Source: Micavibrio aeruginosavorus (GTDB taxonomy: Bacteria; Pseudomonadota; Alphaproteobacteria; UBA9219). From it: a DNA stretch of 12,758 nt. The stretch's first letter is position 1. Each line of letters starts with the position of its first letter. The translations under genes were made by a program, and so were the position numbers. The stretch spans positions 1 through 12,758 of the forward strand of contig DYNT01000021.1 of the NCBI GenBank assembly GCA_020720905.1. The letters run 5' to 3'. A model generated the notes under the pieces. That model was not told where the DNA came from. It searched no databases and saw nothing but the letters and a program-made list of their open reading frames with translations. Positions 1-7,669 of this stretch are shown piece after piece.

Positions 1-659
1 GGCGGCATTTTCAAAAGATAAATCATGGCGGGAACCAAAACAAAGCCTCCCCCCACACCTAGAAGCGCGACAAGAAGCCCGCCGATGATACCAAGCCCAA
101 TGGGCAAAAGCACATTCACGCGCAAATGAGAGGCATGAAAATCAACGGCAAAAGAGCCCCCTGCCCCCCACCCTTGGGTTAGGCCTTGGGGCTGTTCCTC
201 TTTGGGCACGACGCGCACGGCGGCCCTCACTCGCGTTTCTTTTTTAATCAGGCGTGGGGCGCTTTCAAAAAACATCATCAGCCCAACGGCGGATAAAAGC
301 GTGACATAGCTTATGACAATCACAAGGTTGATTTGCCCGATTTGTTTAAGCCATTTAAAAATCTGCACGCCAACGGCGGTTCCCAGAAAGCTGCCGACTG
401 TCAGGATAAAGCCCATGCGCACATCAACATTGCGCCGCTTCCAATGAACCAGTGTCCCAGAAAGCCCTGTTCCGGCCAATTGCGCCGATTGTGTGCCGAC
501 AGCGATGGTGGGCGGAACGCCCATAAAAGTCAGAAACGGAGTGAGCAAAAAGCCGCCGCCCACGCCAAACAGACCGGACAGAAAACCAACAACCGCACCA
601 AGGCTCAAGACCCAAAGGACGTTAATCGGCATTTCAGCGATGGGAAGATAGATATCCAT
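1..659 (-). CDS. TauE/SafE family sulfite exporter-type permease (partial, C-terminus missing)
   Basis: The minus-strand frame stays open from an ATG at 659 to the window edge, giving 219 codons; the 3' end lies outside. Translation begins MDIYLPIAEMPINVLWVLSL. It shows the two inverted-topology repeats of the TauE/SafE (DUF81) family: GFLSGLFGVGGGFLLTPF near residues 25-42 and GGLLVALLGVGGGFVLVPA near residues 193-211. Several hydrophobic helices lie between, with a charged loop at about 132-165. Family members move sulfite, sulfoacetate or other organosulfur anions across the inner membrane; the substrate here is unknown. AAGGG sits about 6 bases before the ATG. It lies 75 bases downstream of the rhodanese-containing reductase on the same strand, so co-transcription and a sulfur-related role are likely. 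The family call is secure; the substrate is inference. Confidence 0.9.
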   Translation of the reverse strand, partial: MDIYLPIAEMPINVLWVLSLGAVVGFLSGLFGVGGGFLLTPFLTFMGVPPTIAVGTQSAQLAGTGLSGTLVHWKRRNVDVRMGFILTVGSFLGTAVGVQIFKWLKQIGQINLVIVISYVTLLSAVGLMMFFESAPRLIKKETRVRAAVRVVPKEEQPQGLTQGWGAGGSFAVDFHASHLRVNVLLPIGLGIIGGLLVALLGVGGGFVLVPAMIYLLKMP

Positions 660-734
660 TTCAGCCCTTATAGACCCCATCAATCTTAAGCGAAAGGGTT
701 ATGAGACAGAAAAGCAGGGCGTTCGTGATCGGTT

Positions 735-2432
735 TTATTTCTCACGCGGATAGAGCCAAGCCATCAGGCCACCTTCTAAAACACGTACGTTTGTCCAACC
801 GTTGGCCTCTAACACCAGAGCCGCTTCATAGCCGCGAAGGGAAATCTTGCAATAACAAACGATTTCCCTTTCCTTGTCTTGATCAACCTCAGCCAGACGC
901 TTACGCAAAGCACCCAAGGGGATCAGCAGTTCACCAACGCCAAGGCGCATCGCCTCAAACTCATCCTCTCCACGCACATCAAGAAGGAAGGGCGGCTTGT
1001 CCGAATCAAGTTTCGCCTTAAGCTCAGCCACATCGATGCCTTTTAAACGACCTTTTATCTTGTTTTGCATTAAGTGTGCCGTCGCGATGCTGTGATCCAG
1101 CGCCAGCGAAAACGGTGGAGCATAAGGCAAATCAGCATTGACCATATCAGTCACCGTCAAGCGCCCCATAATCGCCATGGCCCAAATGGCCACTTGTTTG
1201 GAAACATCACCAGGCCCCACGCATTGCGCGCCCAAGATTTTACCCGTCACGCGATCCGCAACCAGCTTGGTGACTAAAAGCTTGCCGTTCATGAACCCTG
1301 GTTTATCGGCGCTGGCGTTGACAACCGTCACAATATCTTTGAACCCGTTTTTGCGAGCGCTTTTTTCAGTCAAGCCCGTCGTGCCCGCCGCATAATCAAA
1401 GATTTTACAAATCCCCGTTTGCGTCGTGCCAGAAAACGTAACGGTATTGCCCATCACAGCGTTCTCACCCGCGACACGGCCTTGCAAATTCGCCAAATCG
1501 CCATAAGGCGCATGAACTTTCTGACCCGTTAGAAGATGATCAATCTCAATGCAATCGCCTGCCGCATAAATGTCTGGATCAGAGGTCTGCATATAATGAT
1601 CAACCGCAATGCCGCCCGTCGCGCCAATCTCAAGCCCCGCTTCTTTGGCCAACTTGTTATTCGGCTTAACGCCAATGGCCAAAACGGCGAGCTGGCAAGG
1701 AATCTCAGAGCCATCTTTAAGTTTGATGCCCGTGAGCTTACCGCCCTCCCCCATAAAAGCGGCAAGGCCGTTTTCGGTGTGAACATCGACGCCTTTGCTG
1801 CGGACAAGGTTTTCCACCAGCTTGGCTATCTCCCAATCCAGAAAGGCCAAAAACTGAGGCATCATCTCGACAATCGATGTCTGAATGCCAGCCAGCTGCA
1901 ACGCTTCGCACGTTTCAATGCCAATCAAGCCGCCGCCGATCACGACAGCCTTGGTGACTTTTTTCTCGTCACGAATTTTGCGCAAATAGTCGGCGTCTTC
2001 GATGCACTGCAACGTCGTGATACCATCAAGATCCAGTCCTTCAACGGGTGGTCGCGTCGGAATCGCGCCCGTTGTTAAAATCAAGGTATCGTAAGGCAAA
2101 TCTTCTTCCTGCCCTGTTTTCAAATCTTTGACATGGATGGTCTTATGAACGCGATCAATGGATAAAACTTCGGTTTGAACCTTGGCTTTGATGTTTTTAG
2201 CGTTCAAAAAGAAATTGCTGTCACGCACCACGCCAGCGGGCGAGCAAAGCAGCATGTCGCGATTATCGAAGAATCCACCGATGTAATAGGGATAGCCGCA
2301 CGAAGCCATGGAAAGATCGGCGCTCTTTTGAATGATCGTGATATCGGCATGTTCATCCATGCGCCGCGCTTTTGACGCTGCCTTAGGGCCAGCCGCCGAA
2401 CCACCGATAACCAAAATACGTTTGTTTGCCAT
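735..2432 (-). CDS. CoA-disulfide/persulfide reductase with C-terminal rhodanese domain (FAD/NAD(P)-dependent)
   Basis: This 565-residue protein is a flavoprotein disulfide reductase fused to a rhodanese. The N-terminal FAD-binding motif is VIGGSAAGPKAASKARR (residues 8-24). The active site carries a single cysteine, C45, in SMASCGYPYYIGG, as in CoA-disulfide reductases and unlike the CxxxxC pair of lipoamide or glutathione reductases. The NAD(P)H motif VVIGGGLIGIETCEAL is near 163-178, and IYAAGDCIE marks the second FAD contact. The last ~100 residues form a rhodanese domain (PPFLLDVRGEDEF) with its sulfur-carrying cysteine at about C528 in CYCKISLRGY. Fused CoADR-Rhd enzymes reduce CoA disulfide, CoA persulfide or polysulfide with NAD(P)H. 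The length fits that fused class. GGAG lies 8 bases before the ATG. The TauE-like permease follows in the same direction. The exact substrate cannot be read from sequence. Confidence 0.92.
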   Translation of the reverse strand: MANKRILVIGGSAAGPKAASKARRMDEHADITIIQKSADLSMASCGYPYYIGGFFDNRDMLLCSPAGVVRDSNFFLNAKNIKAKVQTEVLSIDRVHKTIHVKDLKTGQEEDLPYDTLILTTGAIPTRPPVEGLDLDGITTLQCIEDADYLRKIRDEKKVTKAVVIGGGLIGIETCEALQLAGIQTSIVEMMPQFLAFLDWEIAKLVENLVRSKGVDVHTENGLAAFMGEGGKLTGIKLKDGSEIPCQLAVLAIGVKPNNKLAKEAGLEIGATGGIAVDHYMQTSDPDIYAAGDCIEIDHLLTGQKVHAPYGDLANLQGRVAGENAVMGNTVTFSGTTQTGICKIFDYAAGTTGLTEKSARKNGFKDIVTVVNASADKPGFMNGKLLVTKLVADRVTGKILGAQCVGPGDVSKQVAIWAMAIMGRLTVTDMVNADLPYAPPFSLALDHSIATAHLMQNKIKGRLKGIDVAELKAKLDSDKPPFLLDVRGEDEFEAMRLGVGELLIPLGALRKRLAEVDQDKEREIVCYCKISLRGYEAALVLEANGWTNVRVLEGGLMAWLYPREK

Positions 2433-2568
2433 TTCCTATCTCCGTTGTGAACACTAGCCCCCCCCTTCTGCCAAGAAAGGATTGGAGAAGAGTTTAGTCA
2501 CAAGGGGGTTTATAAAGCGTTACCATCCCAAAGCATTTCCCCAAAAAGATTAGGGCTATGAACTCAGG

Positions 2569-2683
2569 TATACTACGTCAACTTGAAAACCCGAAAACTT
2601 TTTGGCCGCGTTTGCTTGTTTCTCTTTGGTTTATGCGGTTTGGCGGGGAAAAATTTTTCGGGTTTTCAAGCGGACGGACTATA
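2569..2683. repeat. 115-base palindromic intergenic element, copy 1
   Basis: This imperfect inverted repeat begins and ends with TATA. Its two 41-base arms match at about 34 positions and include a perfect 16-base core, CTTGAAAACCCGAAAA (2582-2597), paired with its reverse complement at 2655-2670. The central loop is about 33 bases. A second copy of exactly the same length is at 11993-12107 in the same orientation; they are identical over the left 42 and right 35 bases and differ at 12 of the 38 central bases. This copy lies 19 bases beyond the stop of the MscS-type gene and 136 bases before the start codon of the rhodanese-reductase gene. It could be a non-autonomous mobile element (MITE-like), an RNA hairpin or a regulatory site. 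I do not recognise the family. Confidence 0.88.
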
Positions 2684-2702
2684 AACAAGCGCACGCCCCC
2701 CC

Positions 2703-4784
2703 TTAATTCACCTTCACCTGCTTGACCGTCGGGAACGGAATCTCGATCTTTTCGGCATCAAAAGCCTTCTTGATGGCCAATAAAAAGGCGCGGCGAAGGA
2801 TGGCATGCTTGCCAGCCTTTGTCTTAATGCGGCTGCGGATCACAACGGAAGAATCGCCCAGAGCCTCAACCCCCATCACTTCGATGGGCTCAAGAATGGT
2901 TTTTTGGAACTCAGGATCAGCTTGCATCGCATCGCCCGTTTTTCGTATGACCTCCATCACGCGATCCAAATTACTGTCATAAGAAACGCCAACATCCATC
3001 ATGGCATAAGAGAATATCTTTGATTCATTCGTGATGACCGAAATGGCACTAAACGGCATGATATGAAGCGAACCATTCACATCGCGCAGACGCACCGTGC
3101 GAATGGAAAGGTTTTCAACAACACCCCTGTTGCCGCCAATGGTGACCCAATCGCCAACGGCCAGATTATCTTCAAGAATAATCGAAAGGCCTGTCAGAAA
3201 ATCCTTCACCAGCGTTTGGGAACCAAAACCAACGGCAACGCCCAGAACGCCAGCACCAGCCAGAAGAGGCGCGATGTTGATGCCCACTTCGGATAAAACA
3301 ACAAGGCTAATAATAACGCCCAAGATAATCATGGCGGCCTTTTGCACCATCGGCAAAATCGTTCTTGCCCGCGCATTGGCTTGAACCACGCGCCCCTGCG
3401 CATCGCGTTTGTTCAGCTTGCGCTCAATGGCTCTGTGCAAAAGCTCATAAACAAAAACAACGACCAACAGAGTCGAGGTGATTGAAAAAAGCGAACCCAA
3501 AACGCGTTGCCCCCACGGGCTAGAAAGAAGAGCAAGCACATCGCCCCCCCACGATGCCGCAATCGCCGCCAACCCTAAGGCCCACGTCGTAATTTTAAAC
3601 AACATCCGCAACACAGGCCTGTAAAGGCCTGCATTCACGGCGGCGTTGGCCCTTCGATGCGTCAGCTTTGCAATCCAATAAAAAGAAAAGCGCATCACAA
3701 GCATGGCCAAAAGCGTGCCAATCGTGCCCTTTTGCAGCAAGGCAAACCCGCCGCCAGCGCCCAGCATCGTTACGATATAGCCCACCGCCAGATAAAAGAT
3801 GGCCAAGACATGCCATGTCCGCGCCAGCCACAAACGCATGCCGCCTGTCAGCGTGGCATGCGCCTGCGACGCCGAAAGATCGCCACGGATAAACGCGGAA
3901 ATAGCCGCTCTTTTTTGCACAATCACTGTCACCGTCATGCCAACAACGATTAAAGCCACAAGGTTTGTAAAGCCCGAAATCGCCGCAGCCGGAACCTTGA
4001 CCGTCTTGGCAATCTCAGCCATAAAGAACCCCGTCACCATGACCGAGGCCAGCCATGTCACCCAACTTTGAATCGTGAAGGCCACCTCTGTCGTAATGGG
4101 CAAAAAGCGCAAAGACAGCGCGCGCGGCGCAAGGAAAAAGCGCAGCAAAACGCGCACCAAACGCAACAGCGCCAGCGCATACACAACCGTCATCACGATA
4201 TAGCGCGCCAACTTGGCAGGCTCTTGCGCGTCAATCAGGAAGAGGGCAACGGCAATGAAAAGAATAACGGGGATAAGGGAAATCCCAAGCCAACCCATAA
4301 TCGCGCCAAAGCGCGTCCACGGCGATTTAAAGGTCGCGTGATAAATCTTCCGCCGCAAAGACACAAAGAATAAATCGGCCAACCAGCCCGCCGCAAAAGA
4401 GCCTCCGATCACCAGTAATAAGAGAGCCCCTGTATCAAGCCACCGCGCTTGCAGAATCGGATCGCTTACTTGTTGGGTGAGCCATGTCGCCAATTGCGGC
4501 AAAGCGGCAAAATTATCAAGAAACGTGCTGCCTTCATTGCCGATCAGCTTAAACGTATTAAGGACAAGCCCCAACGCCCGCGTTCCAAAAGTCTCCTCTG
4601 GCTCAATATCAACAACAGTGGAATCCCCCGTCACAAGCGCCTGCAACTGCTGCCCGATTTCCGCAACAATCGGCGTCAAGCCCGTGCGCACAGGAGGTGG
4701 CGGCTCGCGGTAAAGCATGGCCTGCCCCAAAGACGGGATCAACACCATCAAAGCGATCAGAAAAAAGAGGGATAACATCTTCAT
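2703..4784 (-). CDS. MscS-family mechanosensitive ion channel, large multi-helix type
   Basis: This inner-membrane channel of about 693 residues would release solutes on hypo-osmotic shock. The C-terminal ~190 residues are the MscS core. They contain a glycine/alanine-rich pore helix (LLAGAGVLGVAVGFGSQTLV), then the beta domain (VGDWVTIGGNRGVVENLSIR, and VNGSLHIMPFSAI) and an alpha/beta tail. Before it are many hydrophobic helices, as in YbiO/YjeP-like large MscS proteins. The frame extends upstream to an ATG at 4832. I prefer the ATG at 4784 because AGGA sits 8 bases before it and the protein then begins with a signal peptide (MKMLSLFFLIALMVLIPSLG, likely cut after GQA); the ATG at 4793 has an AGG directly against it. 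It is divergent from the BI-1-like gene, with about 230 bases between. The family is certain; the gating role is inferred. Confidence 0.92.
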   Translation of the reverse strand: MKMLSLFFLIALMVLIPSLGQAMLYREPPPPVRTGLTPIVAEIGQQLQALVTGDSTVVDIEPEETFGTRALGLVLNTFKLIGNEGSTFLDNFAALPQLATWLTQQVSDPILQARWLDTGALLLLVIGGSFAAGWLADLFFVSLRRKIYHATFKSPWTRFGAIMGWLGISLIPVILFIAVALFLIDAQEPAKLARYIVMTVVYALALLRLVRVLLRFFLAPRALSLRFLPITTEVAFTIQSWVTWLASVMVTGFFMAEIAKTVKVPAAAISGFTNLVALIVVGMTVTVIVQKRAAISAFIRGDLSASQAHATLTGGMRLWLARTWHVLAIFYLAVGYIVTMLGAGGGFALLQKGTIGTLLAMLVMRFSFYWIAKLTHRRANAAVNAGLYRPVLRMLFKITTWALGLAAIAASWGGDVLALLSSPWGQRVLGSLFSITSTLLVVVFVYELLHRAIERKLNKRDAQGRVVQANARARTILPMVQKAAMIILGVIISLVVLSEVGINIAPLLAGAGVLGVAVGFGSQTLVKDFLTGLSIILEDNLAVGDWVTIGGNRGVVENLSIRTVRLRDVNGSLHIMPFSAISVITNESKIFSYAMMDVGVSYDSNLDRVMEVIRKTGDAMQADPEFQKTILEPIEVMGVEALGDSSVVIRSRIKTKAGKHAILRRAFLLAIKKAFDAEKIEIPFPTVKQVKVN

Positions 4785-4920
4785 AGCAAGCATCCTGTTT
4801 AAAAACGAAGGGCATAAGGATTCGGCATCCAACGTGGCCGCCCCTAACCATCATACAAAGTGGGCAAAAATGCGCCACCAAAAAGGCAAAACATCCTTAT
4901 TTCTTTTGCAACCCATTGAT

Positions 4921-4941
4921 ACGCCTTACGCCTTACGCCTT
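4921..4941. repeat. Three tandem copies of a 7-base unit (ACGCCTT)
   Basis: ACGCCTT occurs three times head to tail in the divergent gap between the MscS-type gene and the BI-1-like gene, just upstream of the putative BI-1 promoter. It could be a slippage-prone tract or a direct-repeat binding site. No function can be read from it. Confidence 0.7.
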
Positions 4942-4951
4942 TCGATTTCTC

Positions 4952-4979
4952 TTGAAAAAACGAAAAAGACGCCCATATT
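4952..4979 (+). promoter_or_regulatory. Candidate sigma-70-type promoter for the BI-1-like gene
   Basis: TTGAAA (4952-4957) and CATATT (4974-4979) are separated by 16 bases and lie 35 bases before the BI-1 start codon. Both hexamers are only partial matches to the consensus, so this is a tentative call made by eye. Confidence 0.3.
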
Positions 4980-5014
4980 CATTGTATCACTCACTTTTTT
5001 GAAAGGCCTTCGCC

Positions 5015-5728
5015 ATGGTCGATCCATTCTTCCGTAATCCAACAACTTCTGCGCCTACCCGCGCCATGACGTTTGATCAAGGGCTGCGTGCGCATATGGT
5101 GCGCGTCTTCAATTATATGGGGGGCGGTCTTGCCCTGACGGGGCTTATCGCCTTTGTCGTCGCCAACACGGCGCTGGCGCAGATTATCTTCGGCTCTCCG
5201 CTTAAATGGGTTGCGATGTTCGCGCCGCTGGGCTTTGTCTTTTATCTCAACTTCAAGTTGGAATCCATGAGCGCGGCAAGAGCCCAAACACTGTTCTGGC
5301 TCTTCTGTGCCACGATGGGCGTTTCCATGGCGGCCATTTTCATGATCTTTACGGGCGCAAGCGTCGCACGAGCCTTCTTCATCACAGGCGCAACCTTTAG
5401 CAGCATGGCGCTGTGGGGCTATACGACCAAGAAAGACCTGACGAACTTTGGCTCGTTCTTGATGATGGGGGTCATGGGGCTGTTCATCGCCATGTTGGTC
5501 AACCTGTTTATGGGATCCAGCATGTTGCAATGGATCGTATCCATTGCAGGCGTAGCCATCTTCACCGGTCTTACGGCCTATGATACGCAAAAGATCAAGC
5601 AGACCTATAACGCCAGCTGGGGCGATGAAGCCAACAACAAGCTTGCCGTTATCGGCGCGTTGGGGCTTTACATCAACTTCATCAACGCGTTTCAATTCCT
5701 GCTCAGCTTGACAGGGGAGCGCCGCTAA
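5015..5728 (+). CDS. Bax inhibitor-1 / YccA family multi-pass membrane protein
   Basis: This 237-residue protein is nearly all hydrophobic helices (about seven), the usual size and layout for bacterial BI-1/YccA/YbhL proteins. Family hallmarks are TGLTAYDTQKIKQTYN in the penultimate loop and the C-terminal helix LGLYINFINAFQFLLSLTG, which ends in a basic tail. The N-terminal FDQGLRAHMVRVFNYMGGGL is also typical. Bacterial relatives include YccA, which modulates FtsH proteolysis, and BsYetJ, a pH-sensitive calcium leak channel; the function here is not established. GAAAGG lies about 8 bases before the ATG. It is the only plus-strand gene in the window, has its own terminator 18 bases after the stop, and converges on lpd. 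It appears to be a single-gene transcription unit. Confidence 0.93.
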   Translation: MVDPFFRNPTTSAPTRAMTFDQGLRAHMVRVFNYMGGGLALTGLIAFVVANTALAQIIFGSPLKWVAMFAPLGFVFYLNFKLESMSAARAQTLFWLFCATMGVSMAAIFMIFTGASVARAFFITGATFSSMALWGYTTKKDLTNFGSFLMMGVMGLFIAMLVNLFMGSSMLQWIVSIAGVAIFTGLTAYDTQKIKQTYNASWGDEANNKLAVIGALGLYINFINAFQFLLSLTGERR

Positions 5729-5745
5729 CAGAAGAAAACGACGAT

Positions 5746-5776
5746 AAAAAAGGGGGCGCACAGCCCCCTTTTTTTT
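5746..5776 (+). terminator. Intrinsic terminator of the BI-1-like gene
   Basis: GGGGGC (5752-5757) pairs with GCCCCC (5763-5768) over a 5-base loop. The stem is preceded by six A and followed by eight T, which extend it. It begins 18 bases after the BI-1 stop codon. The A and T tracts mean it could also work for minus-strand transcripts arriving from lpd. Confidence 0.93.
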
Positions 5777-5829
5777 GTGCCTTTGCATAAAGACATTTAT
5801 ATCAACGAACGCATGAAACGCCCCCCCTT

Positions 5830-5967
5830 CCGTCATTGCGAGGCCTCGTAGAGGCCGTGGCAATCCATCGCCCGCATTATCCACCATCGTCCCTGTTCGA
5901 TCATTCATGCGATGGATCGCCACGTCGTCCCCCTGCATCAAGTGCGGGGCCCTCCTCGCGATGACGG
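5830..5967. repeat. Large palindromic repeat with CCGTCATTGCGAG ends, copy 1
   Basis: The ends CCGTCATTGCGAG (5830-5842) and CTCGCGATGACGG (5955-5967) are inverted repeats with one mismatch. Inside, CCGTGGCAATCCATCG pairs with CGATGGATCGCCACG. The element lies between the convergent BI-1-like and lpd genes. Dispersed repeats with this CGTCATTGCGAG signature and GTGGCAATCCATC interior are familiar from many bacterial genomes, alphaproteobacteria included. A second, more diverged member is at 12588-12708. Nothing coding is visible in it. Confidence 0.85.
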
Positions 5968-6005
5968 TTTATTTTTGTTTGAGTCATCTCATGAGATCGT
6001 TGGCA

Positions 6006-7400
6006 TTACATATGCACAACGCGGCCATAGGCGTCCAGCACCGCTTCGTGCATGGATTCTGAAATGGTGGGATGCGAGAAGACCGTGTGCATCAACTCGG
6101 TCTCTGTTGTCTCCAAAGCGCGGCCAAGGGTGAATCCTTGGATCATCTCGGTCACTTCGGCGCCAACCATATGCGCGCCAAGAAGCGCGCCCGTCTTGGC
6201 ATCAAACACGGTCTTGACCATGCCTTCCGGCTCACCCATCGCAATCGCCTTGCCATTGCCCATGAAGTTAAAGCGCCCAACGCGCACGTCATAACCGGCG
6301 GCCTTGGCCTTCGCCTCGCTCATTCCAACGCTGGCGACCTGAGGCGTGCAATAGGTGCACCCCGGAATGTTGCCAAGGTCAAGCGGATGAACATCCTTCA
6401 CGCCCATGATCTTCTCAACGCAAATCACACCCTCATGACTAGCCTTATGCGCCAACCAAGGCGGCGCGGTGACGTCGCCAATGGCGTAAAGGCCAGCCTC
6501 GTCCGTCGCGCTCCATGCGTTGATTTTGATATGGCCTTTTTCGATCACGGCCTTGGTGTTCTCTAGGCCTATGGTCTCGATATTCGCGACAATGCCAACC
6601 GCCATAATCACGCGGTCAAAAGTTTGCGTGCTCACCTTGCCATCCTTTTCAAGGGTGGCGGTCACGCTGTCCTTGGCCTTGTCCAGCTTTTTGACCGTGG
6701 CCTTCGTGATGATTTTTAGGCCGCGCTTTTCCAAAGCCTTATGCGCGAAGGCAGAAATCTCTTCATCTTCTATGGGCATCACGCGATCCATCACCTCGAC
6801 AACCGTGACGGCCACGCCCAGCGCGTTATAAAAACTGGCGAACTCAATGCCAATCGCGCCAGAGCCGATAACCAGTAGCGATTTGGGCAAAGCATCGGGA
6901 ACCATCGCCTCCTTATACGTCCAAATCAGCTTGCCGTCAGGCTCCAGCCCCGCCAGAACGCGAGGCCGCGCCCCCGTGGCCACCACGATATGCTTGGCCG
7001 ACAATTCCGCGATGCGCTTGCCGTCCTTGGTGACTTCCACCCTGCCCTTGCCCAGCAGCTTGCCAAAGCCATCGATGACCTCAACCTTGTTCTTTTTAAG
7101 GAGGTGTTTGACGCCCGCCGACAATTGCGCCGACACGCCGCGAGAACGCTCAACCATTTTCTTAAGATCGAAGGAGAAGTCCTTGACCTGAATCCCATAA
7201 TCGGCGGCGTGTTTGATGTTCGTGACAATCTCGGCACTACGCAGCAAGGCCTTCGTCGGGATGCAGCCCCAGTTCAGACAAATGCCGCCCAGATGGTTGG
7301 CCTCAACCAGCGTAACCTTCATGCCCAGCTGACTGGCGCGAATGGCCGTGACGTAGCCACCAGGCCCCCCGCCGATAATAATGATGTCCGAAGTTGTCAT
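6006..7400 (-). CDS. lpd: Dihydrolipoyl dehydrogenase (E3)
   Basis: This 464-residue flavoenzyme reoxidises dihydrolipoamide on the pyruvate dehydrogenase complex, passing electrons to FAD and then NAD+. The FAD motif IIIIGGGPGGYVTAIRA is at residues 6-22. The redox-active disulfide is C41/C46 in GGICLNWGCIPTK. The NAD motif is LLVIGSGAIGIEFASFY and the second FAD contact is GLYAIGDV. The catalytic His-Glu pair from the partner subunit is H443/E448 in HPTISE. There is no N-terminal lipoyl domain, unlike the Lpd of some betaproteobacteria. AAAGGA lies about 8 bases before the ATG. The start overlaps the stop of the upstream small membrane protein gene (ATGA), implying translational coupling. 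It is the last gene of the pdh cluster here. Full length, no defects seen. Confidence 0.97.
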   Translation of the reverse strand: MTTSDIIIIGGGPGGYVTAIRASQLGMKVTLVEANHLGGICLNWGCIPTKALLRSAEIVTNIKHAADYGIQVKDFSFDLKKMVERSRGVSAQLSAGVKHLLKKNKVEVIDGFGKLLGKGRVEVTKDGKRIAELSAKHIVVATGARPRVLAGLEPDGKLIWTYKEAMVPDALPKSLLVIGSGAIGIEFASFYNALGVAVTVVEVMDRVMPIEDEEISAFAHKALEKRGLKIITKATVKKLDKAKDSVTATLEKDGKVSTQTFDRVIMAVGIVANIETIGLENTKAVIEKGHIKINAWSATDEAGLYAIGDVTAPPWLAHKASHEGVICVEKIMGVKDVHPLDLGNIPGCTYCTPQVASVGMSEAKAKAAGYDVRVGRFNFMGNGKAIAMGEPEGMVKTVFDAKTGALLGAHMVGAEVTEMIQGFTLGRALETTETELMHTVFSHPTISESMHEAVLDAYGRVVHM

Positions 7401-7666
7401 GAGTTTTCCTTTGTTTTCCTTTTAATCCAAAACGCCTTGATCGGCGGCAAAGAGAGCGTTGAGAGAATGTAGCCAAAGCACGGGATGATCGCGTCGATCC
7501 ATGCGCCTTCAGGATGAATGCGCGTGAGCACAAGCGCCACGACAACATACGTCACGACGAGAATGGCGAAACACCGCGTCCAGCTAACCTCCCACGCTTT
7601 ATCAAACTCAACCCGCGCATTGCGCTCTTCAATAGCTTGCAGACGTTTTTCTACGGTGTGTTCCAT
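7397..7666 (-). CDS. Small two-helix membrane protein, function unknown
   Basis: This 89-residue protein has a charged, coiled-coil-prone N-terminus (VEKRLQAIEERNARVEFDKA, residues 5-24). The aromatic patch WEVSWTR follows, then hydrophobic helices at about 33-50 and 56-75 and a basic tail (IKRKTKENS). I do not know a function. The pattern resembles small conserved inner-membrane proteins of other bacteria, but I cannot give a family name. It is very likely real: its ribosome-binding site AAGGA lies within the last codons of the GNAT gene, the start codon is 3 bases after that gene ends, and its TGA stop overlaps the lpd ATG. It therefore sits translationally coupled between the GNAT gene and lpd. 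A role in anchoring or membrane association of neighbouring enzymes would be speculation. Confidence 0.82.
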   Translation of the reverse strand: MEHTVEKRLQAIEERNARVEFDKAWEVSWTRCFAILVVTYVVVALVLTRIHPEGAWIDAIIPCFGYILSTLSLPPIKAFWIKRKTKENS

Positions 7667-7669
7667 GCG

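Noticed and set aside
333..689. 118-codon plus-strand frame at the left end
   Set aside because: It is antisense to the TauE/SafE frame, which has the correct duplicated transmembrane motifs.
1536..2078. 180-codon open frame on the plus strand within the reductase gene
   Set aside because: It is antisense to the well-supported CoA-disulfide reductase, with no domain or ribosome-binding evidence.
4991..5941. 316-codon open frame on the minus strand covering the BI-1-like gene
   Set aside because: It is the antisense of a clear BI-1/YccA gene. Its translation is rich in His, Gln, Arg and Gly with no recognisable domain, and it runs through the terminator and into the palindromic repeat.
5986..5997. 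12-base palindrome ATCTCATGAGAT just after lpd as a terminator
   Set aside because: It has no room for a loop and no T-run on the minus strand, so it is probably incidental. The lpd transcript may instead end at the A/T-flanked hairpin at 5746-5776.
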